A DNA stretch of 64,000 nt, from the NCBI GenBank assembly GCA_944389505.1, contig CALXMP010000001.1, positions 124,001 through 188,000 of the forward strand, given 5' to 3'. The stretch comes from an uncultured Spirochaetaceae bacterium (GTDB lineage Bacteria; Spirochaetota; Spirochaetia; Sphaerochaetales; Sphaerochaetaceae). The notes beneath the pieces were generated by a model. The model was given only the letters and a program-made list of their open reading frames with translations, was not told the DNA's origin and did no database searches. This document shows, one piece after another, positions 44,974 to 53,783 of this stretch. Both the position numbers and the translations under genes were made by a program. The first letter of the stretch is position 1, and each line of letters begins with the position of its first letter.

Positions 44974-45996
44974 CTAGTGGTTCGCTCTATAATCCTGGAT
45001 AACAGCCTTGAATTCATCGACTGGTGCATCACCAAGAGTATCGCGGGCATAAGATTCAGTAGCTTCCATTATAGGAGTCTGCCAAGCAATAAGCTCATCA
45101 GCTGTTGGGAAATAAATCTCAAGTCCGTAATCCTGCAGCTTCTTGATACCTTCAGACTCAATAACTACGTATGCATCAATAGCAGCCTTTTCTGCTTTCT
45201 CTACTGCATTGTCCAATGCCTGGCGGATATCATCAGGCAAGCTATTATAAAGATTTGCATTCATGATAAATGCACACATAGATGCCATATGATTATCCAT
45301 TACCATGTATTTCTGGACTTCATATGTCTTATCGACAAGAATATTATTTACAGGATTCTCCTGCCCATCGACTATGCCATTCTGAAGAGCCTGATACATT
45401 TCACCTGATGCCATTGGAACAGCATGAGCACCTAGAGCTTCAACCATCTGAACTGACAACTGATTCTGCATAACGCGGAATGTCTGCCCTTTAATACTAT
45501 CTACTGTGCTCAATGGCTTATTACTAGTAAAACAACGGAATCCATTTGAAAGAGAGGATAGGACCTTAATACCTGTAGCCTTTTCCATCCTCTCATGCAA
45601 ATCCTGTCCCCACGGTCCTGACATAATTGCATTTACCTCTTCTGCATCTGAAAGGAACCCTGGAACAGTTGGAAGGATCGTTTCCGGGAAATAACTATTG
45701 AGAATTGCATAATTGGGTGTAGCTATCTCAATTGTACCAGCCTGCACTCCCTGAACCATTTCTGTCTGATTGCCAAGCTGTTCACTTGGATATATATCAA
45801 CACGCACGCGGCCGTTCGTTTCCGACTCAAGCGTTTCCTTGAGAATATCAAGATAAAGCAACTCAGCAGAATCTACTGATCTGGAATGGCTCGTTGTAGC
45901 TTTGAATACATATTCAGGCGTTTCTTCTGCACCGCTAGAAAAAAGCGGTATAGTGACAACCAATGCCATCAGAACAATAATCAGAATCCTTTTCAT
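44974..45996 (-). CDS. dctP: TRAP transporter solute-binding protein (DctP)
   Basis: Periplasmic receptor of the TRAP system. MKRILIIVLMALVVTIPLFSSGAEE is a signal peptide, then the DctP fold with FKATTSHSRSVDSAELLYLD and the conserved MQNQLSVQMVEALGAHAVPM (about 172-191), which carries the carboxylate-binding Arg in FRVMQNQ. GEMYQALQNGIVDGQENP is the usual TRAP segment. Length 340. Ligand unknown; neighbours suggest a hydroxy or sugar acid. Confidence 0.94.
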   Translation of the reverse strand: MKRILIIVLMALVVTIPLFSSGAEETPEYVFKATTSHSRSVDSAELLYLDILKETLESETNGRVRVDIYPSEQLGNQTEMVQGVQAGTIEIATPNYAILNSYFPETILPTVPGFLSDAEEVNAIMSGPWGQDLHERMEKATGIKVLSSLSNGFRCFTSNKPLSTVDSIKGQTFRVMQNQLSVQMVEALGAHAVPMASGEMYQALQNGIVDGQENPVNNILVDKTYEVQKYMVMDNHMASMCAFIMNANLYNSLPDDIRQALDNAVEKAEKAAIDAYVVIESEGIKKLQDYGLEIYFPTADELIAWQTPIMEATESYARDTLGDAPVDEFKAVIQDYRANH

Positions 45997-46027
45997 GTTT
46001 GTCCTCCTTTTGAATCATTCATGAAAA

Positions 46028-47170
46028 TCACAGCCATTTTGGATAAAACTCTTCAAAAACCCGTTCATCGACTTCTATGCCAAGCCCAGGTGCATCTGGT
46101 ACGGAAATATAACCATCCTTTACCATATAGCTGCCAGGGCAGAGCTTACATCTCAGGTCATATGATCCACCTGATGTTATATATTCAGCTGCAAGAGCTC
46201 CGCTGCATGAACAAAGCATCTGAATAGCTGCAGACACAGCCACAGAAGCATGAATATGCGGGCAGAGAGGAATATCATAAGCCATTGCCATTGCAGCAAT
46301 TTTCTTTGTTTCAGTGATACCACCTGCATGAATAAGATCTGGCTGGATGATATTTACAGCATGGCGCTCTATAACATCCCTGAACTGATATTTCCCGTAA
46401 TAATTCTCTCCTGCAGCAATTGGTACACCTGCATTTATTGCAAGATTAGCCATATTGTATAGATCATTTATCCTTAATGGTTCTTCGATGAATGTCAGAT
46501 CAAAGGCTTTATATCCATCTATATGCCCCATCAGATCCGGATAATCAAAGCATTGATTTGCATCAACCATAATGCCAAGATCCGGACCAAGTGCTTTCCG
46601 GACTGCTTCAAGATTCGCCATGTCCTGGCTATAACCGAATCCGATCTTCATCTTAACACCGCGAAATCCCTGATCCCTGTATCTGCGGGCTTCTTCTCCG
46701 CATTCTTCCGCTGTCAGAGCCCGCCCCTTAATACCAAAAAAACCTGAAGCATACGCTGGAATCCTTTCATGAACCAGTCCGCCAAGCAGGTTGTACACTG
46801 GTGTATCGAGAAGTTTACCTGCAAGGTCCCATAATGCAATATCAATTCCAGCAGCTGCACTTACTGTCGCCCCTACAGGCCCCAATGCGTAAGCGCTTGT
46901 CCCTCGCCCAACCATTTTCTCAAACAGCCTCTCCCGCTGAAAGCAATCTTCTCCAATAACCAGTTTCTTAAGACGACTTTCAATAAGGCCTGTAACAGCC
47001 GGGAGGCCTCCACCATGCAGTGGTCCAACCTCGCCGTATCCTGCAACTCCATTCTCCGAAGTAACCTTGACTATCACGGTACTCCAATTGTCCCAGACTC
47101 CGGTAGCATCCTGAGAAGGGAATTCAAGAGGGAATTCAATAGGAAAAACTTCTACATTCTTAATTTTCAT
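46028..47170 (-). CDS. Enolase-superfamily enzyme (mandelate racemase/dehydratase-like)
   Basis: Members abstract the proton next to a carboxylate and racemise or dehydrate acids. Catalytic residues are in place: Lys173 and Lys175 in VKMKIG, metal ligands Asp203 (VDANQ), Glu229 (IEEP) and Glu255 (GEN), and His305 in CPHIHAS. The KxK-plus-His pattern places it in or near the mandelate-racemase subgroup. Start at 47170 has AAGGA 8 nt upstream. 380 residues. Four bases separate it from the DUF362 gene. The substrate cannot be read from sequence. Confidence 0.88.
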   Translation of the reverse strand: MKIKNVEVFPIEFPLEFPSQDATGVWDNWSTVIVKVTSENGVAGYGEVGPLHGGGLPAVTGLIESRLKKLVIGEDCFQRERLFEKMVGRGTSAYALGPVGATVSAAAGIDIALWDLAGKLLDTPVYNLLGGLVHERIPAYASGFFGIKGRALTAEECGEEARRYRDQGFRGVKMKIGFGYSQDMANLEAVRKALGPDLGIMVDANQCFDYPDLMGHIDGYKAFDLTFIEEPLRINDLYNMANLAINAGVPIAAGENYYGKYQFRDVIERHAVNIIQPDLIHAGGITETKKIAAMAMAYDIPLCPHIHASVAVSAAIQMLCSCSGALAAEYITSGGSYDLRCKLCPGSYMVKDGYISVPDAPGLGIEVDERVFEEFYPKWL

Positions 47171-47174
47171 AATT

Positions 47175-48392
47175 TCATTCCTTATCAAGATATTGTTCTA
47201 TTGCATCTACAATCTGTACTGATGGAAGAGGCGGATTGCCTGGTATGAACTGATATTTTCCATACCAAGGATGATCCATAGCATCATCCCCCACGATAAT
47301 CACATTTTCATAGTGCTGAACAGGAACAGGAGCTTTGCTCCCAACGATTATGCAAACATCCTGCTTTAATCTTCCGATCTTTCCATCAAGAGTAAGACGC
47401 TGAATCGCCGCTCCAATTTGGCACAATTCAAAACGACAGGCACATCCAGCAAAAATCTTCAGATGCTTATGCATTCCAATCGGATTCCATCCCTGAGGTC
47501 GCTGAAATCTGCAAGAGACCGAATCCAAGGATTCCCCGACAATATCAATCCTATCCATATCGCCTTCTCCCAGCCCCTCTGCAATTGCAAGCCGGGTTAT
47601 TGGAACATCAATAGGATCAATCATCATTACCTTACCAGAAACGACATCGGTTGCTACAACATCTTCTGATGCAATAAGCAGGTCCATCTTTACTGGCTTT
47701 GTATAAATCGGGCCATATCCTTCGCCTGCAATTATCCCATCAACAATATTGAGGTCAGGTTTTGCAGCCCTAAGCATATCAAGCATCTTCCAAGGAAAAG
47801 CCTCATTATGGAAACGGATCTTATCCTCTACAGAATAAACTCCTTGCATGCTTTTTATGCCAATGGTAACTTCTGTCTGGCAATGGGTTTTCAGCTTCGG
47901 GACATTTATAAAGTAATCTGTATCCAGAATAGATTTAGGCACCCTGACAGACTTCATAAGCTGCCCATCTGGAATCGGAACCTCAACAAACGGCTCTTCA
48001 TCCCAGCCAATCAGACGGGCTCCGGCACGCTTCACAGCTTTTCCCATTCCGGATTTATTGAAGGCATCAATGGCTCCAGATGAAATATGCTTCAGATTGA
48101 CGGATTTGCCTTCAGCTACAATTATATCCGAAACACCCTGATCCTTTAAATAGATAATAAGTGCTTCAAGAACCCGAGGATCGGTCATAACAGATCCTCC
48201 TGTTCCAGAATGAGGAACCTCGACTAAATTCGGCTTTATAATCACAGATTGCGGATGTGATGTAACTTCAGCATACCCTCCGAGATTGCGGAATGTCTCA
48301 TCAATCATATCAAGTATCACAGAGAGACTGACGTCTGAATACAAATCAGGCATCTCTGGAACAGGCTTTTTTACTATCGAAACCTTCGGCAT
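47175..48392 (-). CDS. DUF362 family protein (unknown activity)
   Basis: First gene of the TRAP operon; 405 residues. DUF362 motifs are visible: IIKPNL (51-56), TDPRVLEALIIYL, NVPKLKTH (163-170) and GIKSMQG (178-184). The family is often linked to LarA-type or ferredoxin proteins but has no settled function. Two cysteine pairs (FAGCACRFELC, near 310-320) might bind a metal. No signal peptide. GGGAGAG is 7 nt before the ATG. Confidence 0.8.
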   Translation of the reverse strand: MPKVSIVKKPVPEMPDLYSDVSLSVILDMIDETFRNLGGYAEVTSHPQSVIIKPNLVEVPHSGTGGSVMTDPRVLEALIIYLKDQGVSDIIVAEGKSVNLKHISSGAIDAFNKSGMGKAVKRAGARLIGWDEEPFVEVPIPDGQLMKSVRVPKSILDTDYFINVPKLKTHCQTEVTIGIKSMQGVYSVEDKIRFHNEAFPWKMLDMLRAAKPDLNIVDGIIAGEGYGPIYTKPVKMDLLIASEDVVATDVVSGKVMMIDPIDVPITRLAIAEGLGEGDMDRIDIVGESLDSVSCRFQRPQGWNPIGMHKHLKIFAGCACRFELCQIGAAIQRLTLDGKIGRLKQDVCIIVGSKAPVPVQHYENVIIVGDDAMDHPWYGKYQFIPGNPPLPSVQIVDAIEQYLDKE

Positions 48393-48434
48393 AAACCTCT
48401 CTCCCTTGAGCAGAAGAAATTTTATATATCATTT

Positions 48435-48473
48435 ATTGTATACAATTATTCAGCCACATCTACATACTGTCAA
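48435..48473 (-). promoter_or_regulatory. Operon promoter with GntR operator
   Basis: TTGACA (48473-48468), exactly 17 nt, AATAAT (48450-48445), overlapped by the perfect 12-bp palindrome ATTGTATACAAT (48435-48446). The palindrome would block the start of transcription of the DUF362-TRAP-LarA operon. Confidence 0.75.
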
Positions 48474-48577
48474 ACAAAATTTTTATAAAATATCGATGAA
48501 ATTTTGTAGATGATATTTTGGTAAATAAATATTTTAAAATTTAAGTTCTTATTTAGAATAGAATTATTAACATAAAT

Positions 48578-48636
48578 ATGTATACATTAGTATCTTTCGA
48601 TATCAGTTAGATATTTTGTATTATTGTATTCAATAA
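48578..48636. promoter_or_regulatory. Additional GntR-type palindromes
   Basis: ATGTATACAT (48578-48587) is a perfect palindrome and TTATTGTATTCAATAA (48621-48636) has perfect 6-bp arms. Both resemble the operator over the operon promoter, so the divergent region holds several related sites. Confidence 0.6.
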
Positions 48637-48652
48637 TACCGTACTTACTGGT

Positions 48653-48692
48653 TTGACTTAAATGAAAATTATTGAATACTATTTGAATACAA
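48653..48692 (+). promoter_or_regulatory. GntR gene promoter overlapped by operator
   Basis: TTGACT (48653-48658) and TACTAT (48677-48682) are 18 nt apart. ATTGAATAC and TTGAATACAA (48671-48692), near-copies of the operator, cover the -10 box, which suggests autoregulation. Confidence 0.55.
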
Positions 48693-48704
48693 GGAATAAT
48701 TTGT

Positions 48705-49409
48705 ATGGCGCGTAAAAAAAGTGATGCTACGGATATTGCGTTCAAATATATAAGAAATCAGATAACCCAATATGAACTCAAACCTGGCGATATAGTTTCC
48801 GATTCCGCTATTTCTCAGGAGCTTTCAATAAGCAGAACTCCTGTCAGAGAAGCAATGGCAAAACTTGTAAATACAGGACTGATAGAAAAATCAGGATATC
48901 GCTTTCTTGTTACTCATATCACATATCCAGTAATAACAGACGTATTTGAACTAAGAGAAGCGCTTGAATCATATTCTGTCAAAAAAATAATAGAAAATGG
49001 TGGATTATCTGATTTACATCGTAAAGAACTGGAAGAAATACAAGATAAATTCAGAGAAGCAATTGATTCCCATAATATACAAAGGACATTCAAACCAGAC
49101 TCTGATTTCCATATGAAAATAGTTGAGATAGCTGGGAATGAGCTTGCATTCAACATTTCAAAAGACCTTGAATTTATGAGCGAGAGAATCAGATGGCTGT
49201 CAATGCTGACCCCGGCTAGGTATATGAATACATTGGCAGAACATGAGAATATCCTGCAGAGCCTGATCTCAAAGAATGAAAAAGCCGCTGTAAAAAGCAC
49301 TGCTATCCACATAAAAAATTCTCTAAAGAATTACAAGGAAGTAATGAAGATAGCAAACTGGGAGGATATAATTATATCAATACACAACACTATTATGTCT
49401 TCAAATTAA
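48705..49409 (+). CDS. GntR-family (FadR/FCD type) transcriptional regulator
   Basis: A 234-residue regulator, divergent from the TRAP operon. The N-terminal winged HTH (ITQYELKPGDIVSDSAISQE, then SRTPVREAMAKL) is followed by an all-helical FCD ligand domain (about 85-225) with Asp/His metal-site residues in DSDFHMKIVEIAGNE. FCD regulators commonly sense small carboxylates, fitting control of an acid-uptake operon. The gene is richer in A/T than its neighbours. Confidence 0.92.
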   Translation: MARKKSDATDIAFKYIRNQITQYELKPGDIVSDSAISQELSISRTPVREAMAKLVNTGLIEKSGYRFLVTHITYPVITDVFELREALESYSVKKIIENGGLSDLHRKELEEIQDKFREAIDSHNIQRTFKPDSDFHMKIVEIAGNELAFNISKDLEFMSERIRWLSMLTPARYMNTLAEHENILQSLISKNEKAAVKSTAIHIKNSLKNYKEVMKIANWEDIIISIHNTIMSSN

Positions 49410-49440
49410 GGCTCTTAATATGTAGATGCTGTCTACTGCA

Positions 49441-50262
49441 TTAAAGTGCATGAATCAGTGACAGAAATACAGCAGTGGAAAACAATCCTGAAAGCAGGTT
49501 CACCATATCATTATCAATGAAGGGGATGCCTCTTGCTCTCTCAAGCTTCCTGCCATTCTCCATGCTTTTCTCTGTAAGGGAACCATCCTCCTTCCTGTAA
49601 TGGACCTGGACTGTTGCTCCCAGGAATGAATCGAATAAAGCTCCGATAAAGCCTGATGCCGCTATTGCAAGGAGCTCCTGGAAGCTGCATCCGAATGTTC
49701 CCATATCGAGGATTGCTATGAGAGCAGAAAATGAAAGCGCGGATAAGGTTCCGATAACAGATACCCCACCGGAAAGCCCAGGAGGAACGGGAGTGAATGT
49801 GATTATAGAGACAGGAGGCCTCGACGACAGCATTCCGATTGAGGATGCCGCGGTATCGGCCTCGGCTTCAGCAATCGCAGCGGCGAATGCCCCTATGAAT
49901 ACAGGGTTATGCGTTATACCATAAAGGACAAGCATCAGAGCTGCAGGTACACCATTGGCAATCACCTGCATCATATCACGCCGCCCAGTCTTCTCCGCAA
50001 CGGTGTTCATTCCATCAGATAGACGTGAAAGCATCGAAGCTGAAACAAAGAAGAAAAGAAAGACAGCTATCCCAGACACCCCGCCTATATAGAAGACAAT
50101 AAAACCTAGAATCACCGAGGTCATCACCCCGGAAATTGTCAGGAAGCGCTTTTTATACGAGAAGATAGCCGCGAACGCAAGGAATACCGTGATTACGATA
50201 AGCCTTATATAAAGAGGCAGATCAAAGAACAAACCATCAAGCACCGAGGTCAGAGAGCGCAT
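49441..50262 (-). CDS. DUF92 membrane protein (VTE6-like phytyl-phosphate kinase homologue)
   Basis: A 273-residue protein with about six or seven membrane segments. SRLSDGMNTVAEKTGRRDMMQVIANG and AAIAEAEADTAASSIGML are DUF92/TMEM19 features, the family of plant VTE6, which adds a second phosphate to phytyl phosphate. It overlaps the VTE5-like gene by 13 nt, so the two kinase steps are coded together. The isoprenoid substrate in a spirochaete is unknown. Confidence 0.8.
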   Translation of the reverse strand: MRSLTSVLDGLFFDLPLYIRLIVITVFLAFAAIFSYKKRFLTISGVMTSVILGFIVFYIGGVSGIAVFLFFFVSASMLSRLSDGMNTVAEKTGRRDMMQVIANGVPAALMLVLYGITHNPVFIGAFAAAIAEAEADTAASSIGMLSSRPPVSIITFTPVPPGLSGGVSVIGTLSALSFSALIAILDMGTFGCSFQELLAIAASGFIGALFDSFLGATVQVHYRKEDGSLTEKSMENGRKLERARGIPFIDNDMVNLLSGLFSTAVFLSLIHAL

Positions 50263-50846
50263 AGAACCTCCACAGCACCTGCAGTAAGCAGTGGAACGGT
50301 AAGGTTGTCCAGAGCAGATGGGGATATACGCTCAACCACCGTCGCAGCAAGAGCCGATACAGCTGCCATGATCACTCCTATGCCTGTACAGGCAAGTATC
50401 ACATTGAATGCAACGATGAACATCACAGCCGATCCCTCGATGCTCTTCCTTGTCTTTCCGAGAAGTGTCCCGGCAATGGCCGCAGCCCCATCCCCAAGTC
50501 CCATGACGAGCGTACCAGCTACAACGGATTGAACCGAAAGGATCCCCTCAATCATAAGAAAGATCATCACGGTGATCGATAAAGGAAAGAAGACAATGCC
50601 TGCGCTGATGTTACCGCTATGGATATAGAACGCAAGATTGAGAGCTGTAAAAAGCACAGGACCTGCAAGCCGCGCAACCGGGGACTCCACGCCATATGCC
50701 ATGATGAATATCCATAGCGATACGAGGATATGGACCGTCTTGCGGACGAATATGGCCTGCACACACCTTCTTCCCATGCAGTACGCAGCAAGAAGAACGG
50801 CAAGGATATACAGGAATGAGATCAGAAGCCAGAGTATATCGTTCAC
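50250..50846 (-). CDS. Dolichol/phytol kinase-like membrane protein (VTE5-like)
   Basis: A 198-residue integral membrane protein with about six hydrophobic segments. KTVHILVSLWIFIMAY (near residue 36) and the CTP-transferase-type signature MGLGDGAAAIAGTLLGKTR (about 136-153) match SEC59/VTE5 polyprenol kinases and the related CdsA fold. It overlaps the DUF2207 gene by 4 nt and the DUF92 gene by 13 nt. Confidence 0.8.
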   Translation of the reverse strand: MNDILWLLISFLYILAVLLAAYCMGRRCVQAIFVRKTVHILVSLWIFIMAYGVESPVARLAGPVLFTALNLAFYIHSGNISAGIVFFPLSITVMIFLMIEGILSVQSVVAGTLVMGLGDGAAAIAGTLLGKTRKSIEGSAVMFIVAFNVILACTGIGVIMAAVSALAATVVERISPSALDNLTVPLLTAGAVEVLCAL

Positions 50847-52666
50847 CAGCTTCTTCCTCCCCCGCCTGAGAATCCTCCTCCCGAGAAGCCTGAGGATCCA
50901 GAGAATGTTCTTGCTCCGCCGCCTCCGGTATTTCTTGGAGGATCTATATGATGGATATAATCATTGCGCCATCTTCTGCAGAAGGCAGAATAGATGAACG
51001 GATCGAACGGATATGGTGAGCTGTACCACTTCGCTTCAGTTATCGGGATATCCCTGAACTTATCTGCCCAGGAGTCGGCAAGTCCGAACACCATCGCATA
51101 CGGAAGAACATGGTAGAAGTACTCAGGGTCCTCTTCGGAGAGGGCCTTTATCCTGTCCTTCTCGACCTTATCGATGAATTCCTTGTATCCAAGGGCTTCT
51201 GTGAGCCTATCACTGCCATACCTGCTCCTTCTGGATATATGCGCAGCAAGGAACATAGAGACAGCAAGAATAATGATGAATGCGATGACAGCTGGTCCGG
51301 CGAGCGCTGTCGCAGATTCTGCAATAATTGCCAAAGACATGAAGAATGCAATGAACGCAAGGAAGAAAAGCATAGCGAAAACCTGTGATGCCCTGAGCTT
51401 CCCTGCTCTTGCAGCCTGCATCGATACAGACCTCAGAAGCATATAGGCCATGAAGGAAGGAATGATTCCGAATGGAAGGAGCATAGGATCTGCGGAAGCT
51501 GCAAGCAGTCCACCTGCGAAGAGAGCGGCAACCAAAAGCATAGCAAATACTGCTTTCCTGGCTTTGAGCGAGGAAGGCTCCTCTATTGAATTGCTTCCGG
51601 AGAAAAATCTCACAGCAAGAGGAATGACATTCCTCCTGAGTTTATCAGGGAAGCCATATGTCCTGAGCGTAACCGAATCCGTATGCTCGGATATGAAGAA
51701 TGCATTGAAAAGGGCCTTTTCTCGTTCTGTGGCTTCATCAAGTTCCTTCAGTTTGTCAAAGGAATAGGATGAGCCATCATCATTTATCCTTATATACCCT
51801 TTGTCAGCCCAGTAGATGAGCATAGCGGCAACGGCAGTGCTATCAAGGTTTCCTTCGATAAGGTACTGCGTATCCATCGGAGAGAACCCTTCAGGAGGTG
51901 TGAATCTTACAGGGATTATAAGCTTCTCATCCCTGCCTCTGAGGAAATAGACAGCGAAAGCAATAGTTGCGGCTAGTGCGATGATACCCAATGCCGCATA
52001 TATTAGCCACGCCCCATCCGGCATATCCTTGGCAAGATAGAAATACCCTTCATCCATCTCCACGCGTAGCGTTATGCCATAGCCTGCAGGAAGGGATGAA
52101 TACCGTCCGGAAACAGTCAGGCCATCTTCTGAGAGATTGAAAGGCAGACCTGCGGATGATCCATAGGCTCCATAGGTAACCCATATCCTGTCAATATCTA
52201 CAGGGGATGGGAATGTCACAGAGAAAGAGACCGTATCCATATCGCTGTCCCAATAGCCTGGCGACACGATATTGTAATAGAGCTCATCGTATCCATCATA
52301 TTCATCGGCAGGATACTGCAATGTATAGCCAAGGCTGAAATCAGCGGGACCCGTAATATATCTGTTCGGATCTCCCATGATCACACTCAGGAAATCCCCG
52401 CTTCTGTCCACCTTCGCAATCGATGTTCCGCGCACATCGCCTATCTTTATGCGTGTGCGGCCGAAATCATACTGGATATCCCTGATAAGCCCATGGGATG
52501 GTGCAGTGAAATAAAGAGATATATCCTCATCCACTGAGAGCTTCTTAGCTGCATCAGCTGTAATCCTGACCGAGTATTCCTCAACATGGAAATTCTCCGC
52601 AGAGAGTGGCATGAGGAAAGATAGAAGCAGGATGAGAATAAGGAGGATCTTCCTAGAACCTGACAT
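50843..52666 (-). CDS. DUF2207 membrane protein
   Basis: A 607-residue protein with signal peptide (KILLILILLLSFLMPLSAE), a large extracytoplasmic beta domain (about 25-215), a membrane segment, a cytoplasmic part (about 245-360), further membrane segments (about 365-460), and a Gly/Ser-rich end (SGGGFSGGGGRSW) typical of the family. DUF2207 genes very often follow lemA, as here (14-nt overlap). Function unknown; envelope roles are suspected. The ATG at 52666 starts the signal peptide; a GTG at 52672 is possible. Confidence 0.88.
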   Translation of the reverse strand: MSGSRKILLILILLLSFLMPLSAENFHVEEYSVRITADAAKKLSVDEDISLYFTAPSHGLIRDIQYDFGRTRIKIGDVRGTSIAKVDRSGDFLSVIMGDPNRYITGPADFSLGYTLQYPADEYDGYDELYYNIVSPGYWDSDMDTVSFSVTFPSPVDIDRIWVTYGAYGSSAGLPFNLSEDGLTVSGRYSSLPAGYGITLRVEMDEGYFYLAKDMPDGAWLIYAALGIIALAATIAFAVYFLRGRDEKLIIPVRFTPPEGFSPMDTQYLIEGNLDSTAVAAMLIYWADKGYIRINDDGSSYSFDKLKELDEATEREKALFNAFFISEHTDSVTLRTYGFPDKLRRNVIPLAVRFFSGSNSIEEPSSLKARKAVFAMLLVAALFAGGLLAASADPMLLPFGIIPSFMAYMLLRSVSMQAARAGKLRASQVFAMLFFLAFIAFFMSLAIIAESATALAGPAVIAFIIILAVSMFLAAHISRRSRYGSDRLTEALGYKEFIDKVEKDRIKALSEEDPEYFYHVLPYAMVFGLADSWADKFRDIPITEAKWYSSPYPFDPFIYSAFCRRWRNDYIHHIDPPRNTGGGGARTFSGSSGFSGGGFSGGGGRSW

Positions 52667-53204
52667 CGACACGGGCTCTTTCCGCCTCCTCTGCCTCGAT
52701 ATAGTCTCTCTTATCGAAGTGGAAAGCCGATGCGATTATGGAAGATGGGAATACCATCACCTTATCATTGAATGAACGGGCAACAGCATTGTAGTACTTC
52801 CTTGCATTGAGAATGCCTTCCTCTATGCCCGAAAGCTCGTTCTGCAGGCTTACGAAGTTCTGGTTTGCCTTAAGGTCCGGGTAGCTCTCAGCCAGCGCAA
52901 AGAGTCTATCAAGCGCAGCAGTAAGCCCCGCCTCTGCCTTTGCCCTCTCCTGCAGGGACTTCACGGAGACTGTCCTGTTCCTAGCCTCAATGACAGCATC
53001 AAGGGTGCTTTCCTCATGGGATGCATAGCCTTTAACCGTCTCGACAAGATTCGGAACAAGATCATAGCGCTGCTTGAGGTGGGCATCGACACCAGCTTCT
53101 GCTTCATCGGCCTTATTGCGAAGCCTGACAAGCCCGTTGTAGGCAGTGATTGCCCAGATAGCAATGATTATTATCAAAGCTATGATGATATAAAGTGCTA
53201 TCAT
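52653..53204 (-). CDS. lemA: LemA family protein
   Basis: A 183-residue protein with an N-terminal membrane anchor (MIALYIIIALIIIIAIWAI), then the all-helical LemA domain (NGLVRLRNKADEAEAGVD, LKQRYDLVPNLVETVKGYA) with the C-terminal FPSSIIASAFHF segment. The ATG at 53204 has GGAGG 6 nt upstream; an ATG two codons earlier touches the binding site. First gene of a four-gene overlapping operon. Confidence 0.92.
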   Translation of the reverse strand: MIALYIIIALIIIIAIWAITAYNGLVRLRNKADEAEAGVDAHLKQRYDLVPNLVETVKGYASHEESTLDAVIEARNRTVSVKSLQERAKAEAGLTAALDRLFALAESYPDLKANQNFVSLQNELSGIEEGILNARKYYNAVARSFNDKVMVFPSSIIASAFHFDKRDYIEAEEAERARVDVRF

Positions 53205-53245
53205 TTTCATCCTCCATATGCCTAAAGATATCATATTTTCACTGG

Positions 53246-53299
53246 TTGCATCACTCTCTTCTTCACGGTAAAATTGCATAAGGACTGCATAAGTATGCA
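53246..53299 (+). promoter_or_regulatory. argR promoter and ARG-box-like operator
   Basis: TTGCAT (53246-53251), 17 nt, TAAAAT (53269-53274). The perfect palindrome TGCATAAGTATGCA (53286-53299) follows just after the expected start, with the same 14-bp geometry as the E. coli ARG box TGAAT-N4-ATTCA. A half copy TGCATAAG precedes it. Fits ArgR autoregulation. Confidence 0.65.
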
Positions 53300-53312
53300 T
53301 TCTGGAGGATTA

Positions 53313-53783
53313 ATGAAGGAACGCCATAATAGACTCTCTGTAGTAAAGGAACTGATCCGTAACAACAGGATAGATAATCAGGATACGCTTCTTGAGCTTC
53401 TCAAGAATGAAGGATACAACGTAACGCAGGCTACGCTCTCAAGGGATCTTAAGATGCTGAAGGTAGGCAAGATATCCGATGGATGGTCAGGATACTACTA
53501 TACACTTCCCGAAAGCGACCTTGTAAGTGAATCGGAGAAAAGCTATATACAGGACGTAAGAAGAGGTATAATCTCCATTGAATTCTCTGGAAACTTCGGA
53601 GTAATCAAGACAAGACCTGGACACGCCAACAGTGTAGGTTTTGCCCTTGATGTCCTAGCTCTCCCAGAGATTCTAGGAACTGTCGCGGGGGATGATACGA
53701 TCTTCGTCATACTCAGGGAGGGAATGACGAAGGAGGACCTTCTCGAAAGCTTCAATTCTCGTATCCCGGAGGTAAAGGAATGA
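53313..53783 (+). CDS. argR: Arginine repressor
   Basis: A 156-residue hexameric arginine-sensing repressor. The winged HTH (ELIRNNRIDNQDTLLELLKN, then VTQATLSRDLKMLKV) is followed by a C-terminal oligomerisation/arginine-binding domain with GHANSVGFALD and GTVAGDDTIFVI, the two Arg-contact signatures. The ATG at 53313 has GGAGG 7 nt upstream; earlier in-frame ATGs at 53274 and 53295 lie inside the operator. It overlaps pgi by 4 nt. Confidence 0.93.
   Translation: MKERHNRLSVVKELIRNNRIDNQDTLLELLKNEGYNVTQATLSRDLKMLKVGKISDGWSGYYYTLPESDLVSESEKSYIQDVRRGIISIEFSGNFGVIKTRPGHANSVGFALDVLALPEILGTVAGDDTIFVILREGMTKEDLLESFNSRIPEVKE

Noticed and set aside
48711-48718. A7 run near the start of the GntR gene as a phase-variation switch
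   Set aside because: Short A runs are common in AT-rich genes and encode ordinary Arg-Lys-Lys here; unlike the G/C tracts it is not unusual.
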